From CAVPRW01 sp046727435 [NCBI: bacterium] (GTDB taxonomy: Bacteria; Tectomicrobia; Entotheonellia; J063), in NCBI GenBank assembly GCA_046727435.1, contig JBKPCR010000234.1, positions 1 to 10,236 of the forward strand: 10,236 bases of DNA. The letters are read 5' to 3'. This document shows, one piece after another, positions 1 to 6,561 of the stretch; positions within the stretch are counted from its first letter, which is position 1; every line of letters starts with the position of its first letter. Position numbers and translations under genes: made by a program. The notes under the pieces are model-generated. The model saw only the letters and a program-made list of their open reading frames with translations, was not told the origin of the DNA and did no database searches.

Positions 1-138
1 TGCCCAGCCATGACACGCGGTCGGAATACTGCCGACCGGTCGCTCGCTCAGCCGGCCTAATAGCCGAGCCAAGCGCTTCATGTGCCGGGCATCGTGCATC
101 TGGCACTCCGTCAACTCGGCCTCTCTCCAGTCGCTCAT
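1..138 (-). CDS. IS4-family transposase, N-terminal part (runs off left edge)
   Basis: The first 46 codons of a transposase are read leftwards from an ATG at 136-138. The translation starts MSDWREAELTECQMHDARHM and continues through a segment ending SIPTACHGWA at the window edge. The pattern of D-R-hydrophobic residues followed by G-S-I-P-x-A-C-x-G-W-A is the N-terminal DNA-binding region of IS4-family (IS50-like) transposases, which normally continues WAETxAAYRF. A ribosome binding site GGAG (minus strand, 146-149) lies 7 nt before the ATG and decides the start. The catalytic DDE part is outside the window, so whether the gene is intact cannot be judged. The element's end must lie between this gene and the IS110 element that begins about 70 bp to the right; I could not recognise its terminal repeat. 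The family call is from memory of the motif. Confidence 0.8.
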   Translation of the reverse strand, partial: MSDWREAELTECQMHDARHMKRLARLLGRLSERPVGSIPTACHGWA

Positions 139-216
139 AGGTAAGCTCCGCTCAATGACCATTGAAGAGCATTGTAGCAACTGGATAGAAGCCCTGGGCT
201 CTGTCCTCAAGATGTG

Positions 217-222
217 TATAAT
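217..222 (+). promoter_or_regulatory. -10 half (TATAAT) of the IS110 circle-junction promoter
   Basis: A perfect TATAAT lies 8-10 bp inside the left end with no good -35 box at the right distance in the present left flank. When the element's ends are joined through the shared CCTCA, this box sits 16 bp after the TTGACA at 1851-1856. That is a strong sigma-70 promoter which exists only in the circular form. Start of transcription would be near 229, just before the first hairpin of the candidate bridge RNA. A junction promoter of this kind is established for IS110-family elements. Confidence 0.65.
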
Positions 223-228
223 GTTGAG

Positions 229-450
229 CGCCAGGCCTCAGCCACGCCTGGCAGCGGGAGCGAGGCACGAGCGGACGCTGGCAGGCGTCGGCTGCAGGCC
301 GATTATAGGTATACAGTCCTGCTTTCAGTGATAATGCACACACCTGGCAGGTAGCTGTCAGGGAAAGCAGGAACATGCACCTGCGGATGACGAATATGCA
401 AGCCGAAGCACATGACGCTTTCGAACATATCTTCGAATCCGCAGGTGCGC
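229..450 (+). ncRNA. Candidate IS110 bridge RNA (non-coding left end)
   Basis: The 5' non-coding part of the element is dense in inverted repeats. In order: a hairpin GCCAGGC/GCCTGGC (230-236/246-252), two short repeats (274-278/285-289 and 288-292/298-302), a 10-bp perfect stem TCCTGCTTTC/GAAAGCAGGA (317-326/363-372) enclosing a second stem (343-350/355-362, one G-U pair), and a 12-bp perfect stem GCACCTGCGGAT/ATCCGCAGGTGC (377-388/437-448) around an internal loop (389-403 and 424-436). A 5' stem-loop followed by two looped arms is the bridge RNA architecture of IS110 elements, which guides the recombinase to donor and target. In the last loop, CATATCTT (426-433) can pair over 8 nt (one G-U) with AAGATGTG at 209-216, right beside the proposed left core, as a right donor guide should. 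The 3' end is not defined. The role is inferred; the stems are seen directly. Confidence 0.6.
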
Positions 451-568
451 TGGCGTTCGTCAACGAATACTCAGAGTCTGCCGCACTACCGGCTCTCTAT
501 AAGACCTTCGCAGAACGCAAGCAGGCATGTCCCTTGGCACAACTGTCCCATACGCAGGGAGATCACAC

Positions 569-1833
569 ATGAAGCCACAAGCCCCCGAAGCATTTGCAGC
601 CTCTATTGGCCTCGACTGGGCTGACGCCAAACACGATATCTGCCTACAAGCTGGTGGCTCTGAGAGACGAGAGTTTCTGGTGCTCGAGCACCGCCCTGAA
701 GCGATCGACGCGTGGGTCCAGACCCTGCGCGCGCGGTTCCACGGACAACCCGTTGCGGTGTGTCTTGAGCTGAATTAAGGGCCCATTGTCTCCGCCCCGC
801 GCCATATGATTTCCTCGTGCTCTTCCCCGTCAATCCGTTCACCTTGGCCAAGTACCGTGAAGCGTTTACCCCCAGCCGGGCCAAAGACGACCCCACCGAT
901 GCCGAGCTCCAGGTCGAACTCCTCCTCAAACACCGCGACAAGCTCACCCCGCTTACCCCCCAAAGCCCCACGATGCGCGCCTTAGCGCAACTCGTCGAAC
1001 ACCGCCGCCGCCTGGTCGGCGACCAGGTCCGGTGCACCAATCGCTTGACCAGTGTGCTTAAAAACTACTTCCCACACGTTCTGCCGTGGTTTCAGGAGAA
1101 AGATACGGGCATCTTTTGCGACTTCCTGAGCCGCTGGCCGACGCTCAAAGCGGCGCCACTCGCGCGTCGCACCACCCTTGAGCACTTTTTCCGTGCACAC
1201 CACGTGCGCTCGGCCGACGTCATCAAGACGCGCATCGAGGCCATCCAGAGCGCGGTGGCACTGACCACAGATACAGGAGTGATCACCCCCAACGCCCTCT
1301 TGGTGCAACCCCTCGTGGCCCAACTCCGCGTGACCTTGCAGGCCATTACCGACTTCGACAACGCTATCGCGGACCACGCCCAGGGCCATCCCGACTTTCC
1401 CTTGTTTGACGCCTTGCCAGGGGCTGGGGCGGTCTTTGCCCCCCGCCTCCTTGTGGCCTTTGGCGAACAACGGGAGCGTTACGCCTCTGCCGAGGAACTC
1501 CAAAAATACGCCGGCATTGCACGGGTCACGGAACGCAGCGGGAAAAAATCCTGGGTGCACTGGCGCCTCCAGTGTCCGAAGTTCCTGCCACAAACGTTTG
1601 TGGAGTGGGCCGCCGAATCTATCCGCCACTCCTTTTGGGCGCAAGCCTACTACCAGCAGCAACGTGACAAGGGCAAAGCACACCAGGCTGCCGTGCGGGC
1701 GTTAGCGTTCAAATGGCTGCGCATCCTCTATCGGTGTTGGCAGGAGCGCACCCCGTACCATGAATCCATCTATCTGCAGGCGCTCAAACGCCGCAACGCA
1801 CCCCTGCTGCACATCCTGGCAAATTTATCCTGA
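569..1833 (+). pseudogene. IS110-family transposase (bridge-RNA recombinase), broken by a stop and a frameshift
   Basis: Reading starts at ATG 569, 7 nt after AGGGAG (556-561). The N-terminal DEDD (RuvC-like) domain is recognisable: IGLDWADAKH near residue 16, then CLELN. The frame hits TAA at 776-778, where relatives have lysine. About 30 nt later one base of a CAT-TAT pair is missing (near 804-806), and the rest continues in another frame from VLFPVNPFTLAKYREAFTPS. The remaining acidic pair lies in RAKDDPTDAE. The C-terminal Tnp20 domain contains LPGAGAVFAPRL and the serine motif TERSGKK, ending at TGA 1831-1833. Repaired, the protein would be about 421 residues, normal for the family. Two independent lesions mean no active recombinase is made. 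Translation from an internal GTG (817) could give a 338-residue fragment lacking part of the catalytic domain; function is unlikely. The comparison with intact relatives is from memory. Confidence 0.92.
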
Positions 1834-1850
1834 AAGGAGTTAAAAAAACC

Positions 1851-1856
1851 TTGACA
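1851..1856 (+). promoter_or_regulatory. -35 half (TTGACA) of the IS110 circle-junction promoter
   Basis: A consensus TTGACA lies 18 bp after the transposase stop and 5 bp before the shared core at 1861-1865. It points outward from the right end. Joined through the core to the left end it pairs with TATAAT (217-222) at 16-bp spacing. In the integrated state it could drive outward transcription only if the flank supplied a -10 box; none is obvious in the attC fragment that follows. Confidence 0.65.
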
Positions 1857-1865
1857 GCCCCCTCA

Positions 1866-1880
1866 GAGCATATGTTAGGC
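1866..1880 (-). other. attC of the large-TPR cassette, truncated
   Basis: On the minus strand this begins with the inverse core GCCTAAC (1880-1874) followed by AT and TGCTC, resembling the start of the attC at 6500 (GCCTAACAT). The IS110 element begins directly after, and the other arm and core (GTTAGGC) are not found to the left, where IS4-family sequence lies. The site is therefore only its 5' end and should not recombine. The position, about 80 bp past the stop of the TPR gene, is where a cassette's attC should be. Confidence 0.6.
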
Positions 1881-1961
1881 CAAGAATGTGATGTTGAAGA
1901 CTTGCCATCGCTTCTCGCGTTCGTTCCTTTCGGCTGACACCGGGTCAAACAACTCTCGATA

Positions 1962-4766
1962 TTAGGACGCGTGACGGCACAGTTCGAGGAACTTCTGCAT
2001 AGTCTGTTCGGGGTCGAGAGTGTTTGGTCTTTCGTAATCACACGAAGGGCATTTTTCATCGGCCTGCTCCCCCCTATCAATGCACCAGAGGCGGCTATAT
2101 TCACAGATTGGACATATAATCTGCGGCTCGAAATAGGAGTCGAGGCGGTAGAAAAACCACTCTTTGCCAAACTTAATTTCACCATCGGTGGTTGTTTGGT
2201 TCTGGACGCGCTGGTCGAGATACTCTGCGAACCACTGGCCAACCTTTTTGCTCTGTTTTTCGTGGTCAACCTTCCTGTCGATCATGTCATCCACGTCCAT
2301 CATGTGGGCTTTAACGCAAGTCCTCAGTTCTGCGAGAGACACTAAGGCCTCATAGCCAGCGTAACAAAGGCCCACGAAGTCCTTCCGATGGAGTGCTTCT
2401 TCCTCTGAGAATCTCTGAGTCTGCCAAAAAAGCTCCTGGCCGGCAATCCATTCCATTTGCTGCCGCTCCATGATGCCTCTTACCTGGAAAGAGCCTCGCA
2501 ATCGCCTTTCAGCTGGATCAGCAAGTGAGCAACGAAATTGCCGACGGAGGTCTATGTAGCTTGCAGGATATTGAATGATTCTGAGTTTTTTTGGTGGGGC
2601 CGGAGCGTCGCGGAAATCCACCAAATTCCAACCCTCGAAATATTTGACTGTGCCATCTTCAATATCCAAATGGATGTCGGTCCTAGCCGAAGGGAAGATC
2701 AACGCGTTCGCACCTATCTCCCGCAACCAGCTGCCGATCGCATCTGTAATAGGGCTTCCGCCTCGTGGATGGTACGTAAGCAAAAGCAGCAACGCATAGA
2801 AGTTCATCTCTGGACACTTCCCGCAGTTATGTTCGCCCTCGGGACTACCAGCGTACGTTATAAACTCAGTTCGATCGGAGATGATTTGGGCTACTGTTTT
2901 GTCGTCATTCAGACCGCGAGTTTTTGCGGCACTAATGTCATCGATGTCGATGAGTAGCTGCCTCTGTGCTACCCTAAGAATATCCACCACATTCTCGGCA
3001 TCTCCAACATCCTCGTGATAGATGTAGCATGCAGTTGATATACCGGAGAAAACTCGCTTCGCGAACCACTCTTGGACGTGCGGCAGACGAAGGTCGATCG
3101 TTCTTTCGATTGAGACATGCTCGACGCGAAGTGGGAAAAACACAGTGAAGTCATCGTCAAGGTGAATTCGCGCACCCTGCTGCCCTCGGTCCGTTTTTTT
3201 CAATTCAGTGTAGAACGGGCTGGTGATGCCGCGCCTCGAATGGAACGTGACGCCAATAGCGTGCCTTGGGAACTCTGCCTCCGTATACCTTGATTGGTTT
3301 GCAAGCCGTGGACCCACAAGCCTTGGATCGCTGTAATCCCAGATACTAATATCCCCAGATGTCTTCGGATCGACATAGGCCCAAAGCTCATTTTCCAAGG
3401 TCCCACCATCATTGCCGGTTTCGTCCATGCAGACTGCGTAATAACGAGAGGCAGGCAGGTCAGGTCCCCCCGCGAAGCGCCGAAAAGGAAACGCAGGCTC
3501 GGTAACGACGAGCTGGCCACGGTGGAAAGCACGAGTCCCTGCTTCGACCTGTTCGGAGGTGTTAGCAGCTTCGAAGAAACGCGCGAAAGTGATCTTAAGC
3601 GCTCCGGCCTGCTCGTCGTCCAAGTCGATCGGCCGCATGCTTTTGAGCCATCCATCGAACCGCGTGAATGGCGCGTTCTCGCTCAAGTCTTGCATGATAA
3701 TCGCTTCATCCCCAGAAGTCTTATCAGTGTGTATAAACTGATCCTCCGATACTGGGGATCGTTCCTTCTGTTCCGGAGAACGAGAACTCCCTATGATGTC
3801 GTTGCTCTGCCCTGTTATGCCGCTTTCCTCACCTTCGCCAAGCTGGAGACGCATTCTCATCAAAGCAGCCGCCTCGGAGGCGTGGGCGTGTCCGAGTGAT
3901 GCTGCTTTTTCAAAAAACTGACGCGACTTCCATAGGTCGCCTTCGATTTGCAAGACAACGCCCATGCTGAAAAGAGCTTGCGAGTTATTCGGCTCCAGTC
4001 GGAGGCACTCCAGAAGATTGGTTTTCGCCTCTGCCAGGCGGCCTAACTTTGCTTGGTTCCAACCACAGATCCCGTAGGCAAACGCATTGGAAGGATCTAA
4101 TTCGATCGCCTTGCTGAAGGCAGCAACAGCCTCTTCCGGTTGTCTGAGGGCGTGATATGCATGGCCACGGTGTAACTCCGACTCGGCGGTAATGTGTCCG
4201 AGCCGTCGGGCTTCGTCGAAGTCCCGGATGGCCGCTTCATAATCTCCCTGCTGGAAGTAGGTGTAAGCGCGACGACTATAGATACTCCCACCTTTGGGGA
4301 AGTGTAGAATGGCGTCATTGTATGCGGCGATCGAACCTTCATAGTCGCCCATCAGGCGACATGCGTTCCCGCGGTTAATGCGGGGGAGAACCAGATTAGG
4401 GGCAAGTTCAAGCGCCCGGTCGTAGTCGGTTAATGCTAATTCAAATGCACCCTGCTTTTCGAACGCAACACCGCGATTACTATAGGTCTGAGCATCCTGA
4501 GGATCTATGGCCAGAGCCCGACCGAAATCATCGATCGCTTCAGCATATTCTTCACGTGACAGATAAAGATTCCCTCGATTGAAATAAGAGAGTGCAGAGT
4601 CAGGCTTTAATTCAATTGCGCGGCCGTAGTCCGCTAGAGCTGCGGAATATAACCGAAGTTCTGAATATATGCTGCCTCGGTTGAGGAAGGCAGATACGTC
4701 CTGTGGATTACTGTCGATGAGGCGAGTGTAATACTCGATCTTTGCAGTGAGATCATCTCTGGACAT
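1962..4766 (-). CDS. Large TPR protein with unrecognised C-terminal region and zinc-ribbon-like tail
   Basis: A protein of 934 residues with a predicted modular layout. About eight consecutive tetratricopeptide repeats occupy residues 24-300 (for example FLNRGSIYSELRLYSAALAD and YFNRGNLYLSREEYAEAIDD, each closing with a Pro near an A-I-E-L motif). A polar, Ser/Asp/Glu-rich linker follows (about 310-365). A region of some 500 residues (about 366-880) I cannot assign; it contains EHNCGKCPEMNFYALLLLL and WLREIGANALIFPSARTD followed by a GWNLVDF strand. The last 50 residues have two CPxC pairs (C885/C888 and C906/C909), a zinc-ribbon-like motif. No signal peptide or membrane helix is seen, so it is probably cytosolic. 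The start is set at the ATG preceded at 8 nt by AGAGG (4775-4779). Earlier starts at 4784 and 4826/4829 are in frame but have weaker ribosome binding sites. It is the sole gene of its cassette. A sensor-effector role is inferred only from architecture and setting. Confidence 0.9.
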   Translation of the reverse strand: MSRDDLTAKIEYYTRLIDSNPQDVSAFLNRGSIYSELRLYSAALADYGRAIELKPDSALSYFNRGNLYLSREEYAEAIDDFGRALAIDPQDAQTYSNRGVAFEKQGAFELALTDYDRALELAPNLVLPRINRGNACRLMGDYEGSIAAYNDAILHFPKGGSIYSRRAYTYFQQGDYEAAIRDFDEARRLGHITAESELHRGHAYHALRQPEEAVAAFSKAIELDPSNAFAYGICGWNQAKLGRLAEAKTNLLECLRLEPNNSQALFSMGVVLQIEGDLWKSRQFFEKAASLGHAHASEAAALMRMRLQLGEGEESGITGQSNDIIGSSRSPEQKERSPVSEDQFIHTDKTSGDEAIIMQDLSENAPFTRFDGWLKSMRPIDLDDEQAGALKITFARFFEAANTSEQVEAGTRAFHRGQLVVTEPAFPFRRFAGGPDLPASRYYAVCMDETGNDGGTLENELWAYVDPKTSGDISIWDYSDPRLVGPRLANQSRYTEAEFPRHAIGVTFHSRRGITSPFYTELKKTDRGQQGARIHLDDDFTVFFPLRVEHVSIERTIDLRLPHVQEWFAKRVFSGISTACYIYHEDVGDAENVVDILRVAQRQLLIDIDDISAAKTRGLNDDKTVAQIISDRTEFITYAGSPEGEHNCGKCPEMNFYALLLLLTYHPRGGSPITDAIGSWLREIGANALIFPSARTDIHLDIEDGTVKYFEGWNLVDFRDAPAPPKKLRIIQYPASYIDLRRQFRCSLADPAERRLRGSFQVRGIMERQQMEWIAGQELFWQTQRFSEEEALHRKDFVGLCYAGYEALVSLAELRTCVKAHMMDVDDMIDRKVDHEKQSKKVGQWFAEYLDQRVQNQTTTDGEIKFGKEWFFYRLDSYFEPQIICPICEYSRLWCIDRGEQADEKCPSCDYERPNTLDPEQTMQKFLELCRHAS

Positions 4767-4828
4767 CGATTTTACCTCTGACATGAGAAAGGCTTTTCTA
4801 CAAAAACAAACAGCAGGCCCATCCATCA

Positions 4829-4916
4829 ACCTAACTGAACTTCATGCAGCTGCCTTCCTGCGTCTGTCCGAATCGCCTGTTGATGATTCGGCGACGCTAC
4901 ACCTGCTGCGTTTGTG
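4829..4916 (-). other. Hairpin-rich, attC-like segment upstream of the TPR gene
   Basis: Between the cassette boundary at 4931 and the TPR gene lies a long imperfect inverted repeat: GCAGC/GCTGC (4846-4850/4905-4909), GCGTC/GACGC (4860-4864/4893-4897) and CCGAATC/GATTCGG (4868-4874/4885-4891). On the minus strand it is followed by GTTAGGT (4835-4829), which fits the attC core GTTRRRY. The expected inverse core on the other arm is poor (CACAAAC). It could be a decayed attC left from an older cassette, making the region a fused or empty cassette, or a structured 5' leader of the TPR gene. Confidence 0.35.
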
Positions 4917-4930
4917 GGGATCGGTTGTCT

Positions 4931-4934
4931 GCCT
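4931..4934 (-). other. Outer part of the split attC core (GCCT on plus strand)
   Basis: These four bases are the part of the 66-bp attC of the TIR cassette left on the far side of the IS1111-type element. With AAC at 6439-6441 they rebuild GCCTAAC, the complement of the core GTTAGGC. The boundary between the TIR cassette and the large-TPR cassette lies here. Confidence 0.8.
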
Positions 4935-4937
4935 AGA

Positions 4938-4943
4938 CATAAT
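4938..4943 (+). promoter_or_regulatory. -10 half (CATAAT) of the IS1111 circle-junction promoter
   Basis: CATAAT, one base off consensus, lies three bases inside the left end. On circle formation it is placed exactly 17 bp after the TTGACA at 6419-6424, giving a near-consensus sigma-70 promoter pointing into the transposase gene. The identical box is present in the second copy at 10102-10107. Confidence 0.65.
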
Positions 4944-4958
4944 GACTTCCGATAGGTA

Positions 4959-5049
4959 GGCTGACCTCCGTTGCCAACGTGGGTGAGCTTGCCAGAAGCC
5001 AGAGCCACCTCAGGTCGACACCTGAACCATCAACCATCGGAGGTCAGCC
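4959..5049 (+). promoter_or_regulatory. Structured leader that buries the transposase ribosome binding site
   Basis: A 12-bp perfect inverted repeat, GGCTGACCTCCG (4959-4970) and CGGAGGTCAGCC (5038-5049), closes a leader that ends right at the transposase ATG. The Shine-Dalgarno GGAGG (5039-5043) lies wholly in the 3' strand of the stem and would be masked when folded. Inside are the hairpins CGTT/AACG (4969-4972/4976-4979), GCTT/AAGC (about 4987-4999) and TCAGGT/ACCTGA (5010-5015/5020-5025, loop CGAC). The second IS copy keeps these stems with different bases (see 10124-10212), which supports a real RNA fold. The likely effect is to hold down translation of the transposase. Confidence 0.65.
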
Positions 5050-6129
5050 ATGTCACAGTCTAGCACGCTCTATGTCGGATTGGATGTCCATAAAGAGTCC
5101 ATTGCGGTGGCCTATGTCGCCCAAGCGCACGACGCTGAGGTCATTTACCTCGGCACCATCGGCACCCGGCAGGCCGACATTGACCAACTCGTCCGCAAGC
5201 TGCAATCCAAAGCCCAACACCTGGTTTTTGTCTATGAAGCGGGACCCTGTGGGTATTGGCTCTACCGCTATCTGACAAAAAAAGGCCATGTCTGCTGGGT
5301 CGTCGTGCCCTCTCTGATTCCTAAAAAGGCGGGCGACCGCGTGAAAACTGACCGTCGTGACGCGGTCCAACTGGCCCGCCTCATGCGCTCCGGTGACCTT
5401 ACCCCAGTCTATGTCCCGTCTGTGGAAGACGAAGCCGTCCGCGATCTCAAGACCGCCAAGTTCCGTCTCAAAGCCTTTTTGCTCCGACACGATATCCGGT
5501 ATACAGGCCGGGCAACCTGGGGCCCGGCCCATCTCCGGTGGCTCTCGGAAGTGGTCTGTCCCATACCCGCGCAGCAGATTGTTGTCCAGGAATACGTTCG
5601 CGCGGTCAATGCACAGACCGAACGCCTGCAGCGTCTGGAGCAAGAACGGCAAGAACACGTGAAAACCTGGCGCCTGCAGCCGGTGGTCGAGGCGCTTCAA
5701 GCGTTGCGGGGCGTCCAGTTCACGGTTGCGGTGACCCTCGTGGCCGAACTCGGTGACCTGACCCGCTTCGAGAATCCCCGACAACTGATGAAATATCTCG
5801 GACTGATCCCTTCAGAATATTCTAGTGGCGAGCGGCGACGTCAGGGGTCGATTACCAAAGCCGGCAACACCCATGCCCGTCGCGCGTTGGTCGCAGGGGC
5901 CTGGGCTTACCGGTATCCCGCCAAAGTCAGTCGCCACTTGCAACTCAGGTTGGAAACGCTCCCGAAGCCGATCCAAGATATCAGTTGGAGGGCACAAGTG
6001 CGGCTGTGCAAACGCTTTCGACGCCTGCTGCCCCGCGGCAAACACGCCAACCAGGTGGTCGTCGCCATTGCCCGGGAACTGGCGGGCTTTCTGTGGGCCA
6101 TTGCCAAACAGGTGCCCGTGACACCATAG
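5050..6129 (+). CDS. IS1111-type (IS110 family) transposase
   Basis: 359 residues, the recombinase that excises and inserts the element with an RNA guide. The N-terminal DEDD domain shows D12 ([10 protein letters not shown]), E63 ([10 protein letters not shown]), and D101 and D104 ([13 protein letters not shown]). The C-terminal Tnp20 domain runs from about 215 ([16 protein letters not shown]) to the end and holds the serine region [13 protein letters not shown] (Ser258/259) and [17 protein letters not shown]. The start ATG is 6 nt after GGAGG (5039-5043). Compared with relatives as I recall them, the stretch [20 protein letters not shown] (residues 126-145) lacks about ten residues between two RDL repeats; the frame is kept, but this may be an internal deletion that weakens the enzyme. 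All four acidic residues and the serine motif are present. The gene is antisense to the cassette genes around it. Confidence 0.95.
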   Translation: MSQSSTLYVGLDVHKESIAVAYVAQAHDAEVIYLGTIGTRQADIDQLVRKLQSKAQHLVFVYEAGPCGYWLYRYLTKKGHVCWVVVPSLIPKKAGDRVKTDRRDAVQLARLMRSGDLTPVYVPSVEDEAVRDLKTAKFRLKAFLLRHDIRYTGRATWGPAHLRWLSEVVCPIPAQQIVVQEYVRAVNAQTERLQRLEQERQEHVKTWRLQPVVEALQALRGVQFTVAVTLVAELGDLTRFENPRQLMKYLGLIPSEYSSGERRRQGSITKAGNTHARRALVAGAWAYRYPAKVSRHLQLRLETLPKPIQDISWRAQVRLCKRFRRLLPRGKHANQVVVAIARELAGFLWAIAKQVPVTP

Positions 6130-6418
6130 GTCAACAAGATGGATCGCCATTAGACCCACAACGCAGCCGGTTTGCAACCTCTAGCGGAAGAGGCGCAGCC
6201 CCGGTGTGGTGCAACCCTCGACGGCGTGAAGCGACCGGTAGGCATACTCGTGCCTAGATGGAGGCAGACACCCGACGGATGCAAGTCAGGTGGTAGCCAA
6301 TCCACGGATATCAGCAGGATCAACCGTCGGATTTACTGGCTCCGGCTCTTCCGCTGGACCACTTCACCCAGAGGACATCAACATGAAGAACACGGCCTGA
6401 GAATTTTTACGCCAGCTC
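6130..6418 (+). ncRNA. Non-coding right end of the IS1111 element, candidate guide (seek/bridge) RNA region
   Basis: No gene is seen here. IS1111-group elements encode their guide RNA downstream of the transposase. The region contains the hairpins CCTCT/AGAGG (6178-6182/6189-6193) and TAGGCA/TGCCTA (6239-6244/6251-6256), and a longer-range stem CCGACGG/CCGTCGG (6272-6278/6324-6330). Two stretches echo the insertion site: TGCCTAGA (6251-6258) is identical to the left junction at 4930-4937, and AACGCAGCC (6160-6168) matches eight of nine bases of the right flank at 6439-6447. These are candidate guide segments. The boundaries of any RNA are unknown. Confidence 0.45.
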
Positions 6419-6424
6419 TTGACA
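6419..6424 (+). promoter_or_regulatory. -35 half (TTGACA) of the IS1111 circle-junction promoter
   Basis: A consensus TTGACA overlaps the outer start of the right inverted repeat. Fourteen bases follow to the right end at 6438. Adding three bases of the left end gives a 17-bp spacer to CATAAT (4938-4943). Confidence 0.65.
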
Positions 6425-6438
6425 TCGGAAGTCATATC

Positions 6439-6500
6439 AACGCTGCCCTTCAGCGGCCGCGAGCGAAGCGAGCGGTCCGACTGCAAGGGTCATGTTAGGC
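6439..6500 (-). other. attC of the TIR cassette (66 bp with 4931-4934), split by an IS1111 element
   Basis: Read on the minus strand: inverse core GCCTAAC (6500-6494), then an imperfect palindrome, then core GTTAGGC rebuilt from 6441-6439 plus 4934-4931. The arms pair as CCCTT/AAGGG, CAG/CTG, CGG/CCG and CCGC/GCGG, with single unpaired bases between them on the 5' (minus-strand) arm only. Extra bases on that arm mark the polarity of known attC sites and give the array direction as right to left, in agreement with the genes. Confidence 0.87.
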
Positions 6501-6534
6501 CAATGGTTGAGCCCACAACAATACTCCCGGCATA

Positions 6535-6560
6535 GAAAATAAATCCGTCCCCTTTTCTTC
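6535..6560. repeat. Possible REP-like motif (AAAATAAATCCGTCCCC)
   Basis: The stretch AAAATAAATCCGTCCCC plus a pyrimidine run resembles a motif I recall being scattered in many genomes beside IS200-like REP-associated transposases. Only one copy is present in this window, so repetition cannot be shown here. Confidence 0.2.
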
Positions 6561-6561
6561 G

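Larger units (their letters stand above)
208..1863 (+). mobile_element. IS110-group insertion sequence with inactivated transposase
   Basis: About 1.66 kb with a long 5' non-coding region (208-568), then the transposase pseudogene, then a short right end, which is the IS110-group layout. The same five bases, CCTCA, occur at 205-209 and 1861-1865. They hold a CT dinucleotide of the kind IS110 elements use as recombination core. Taking CT as the core puts the ends at about 208 and 1863. There are no terminal inverted repeats, as expected for this group. Removing the element joins GCTCTGTCCT to CAGAGC, a perfect 6-bp hairpin with a TCCT loop, so the insertion went into the loop of a hairpin. To the right is the attC fragment of the TPR cassette; to the left is the edge of an IS4-family element. 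Exact ends are uncertain by a few bases. Confidence 0.65.
4935..6438 (+). mobile_element. Complete IS1111-type (IS1111-attC group) insertion sequence in an attC site
   Basis: 1504 bp. The perfect 12-bp inverted repeats ATGACTTCCGAT (4942-4953) and ATCGGAAGTCAT (6424-6435) are subterminal, 7 bp from the left end and 3 bp from the right end, which is the hallmark of the IS1111 subgroup. Cutting at exactly those distances rebuilds GCCT|AAC, a perfect attC inverse core, at the insertion point. The transposase (5050-6129) is followed by a 309-bp non-coding right end. A second, diverged member (10099 onward) sits after the same GCCT in another attC, so site and orientation are the same, opposite to the cassettes. 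No target duplication is seen, as expected. Confidence 0.9.

Noticed and set aside
210-221. AGATGTGTATAA, identical to 12 bases of the Tn5/IS50 mosaic end
   Set aside because: The remaining bases of the 19-bp end do not match, and the segment is explained by the IS110 left end (donor flank plus TATAAT). Probably chance, though the adjacent IS4-family gene makes it worth knowing.
375-572. A short open frame upstream of the IS110 transposase
   Set aside because: It coincides with the paired stems of the candidate bridge RNA and lacks a ribosome binding site; the non-coding explanation is better.
603-1683. Long minus-strand frames (603-1040 and 982-1683)
   Set aside because: They are antisense to the transposase pseudogene, whose plus-strand reading matches a known family from end to end.
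3294-3899. Plus-strand frame of 201 codons inside the large TPR gene
   Set aside because: It is a shadow of the minus-strand gene, with no family signal and no ribosome binding site.
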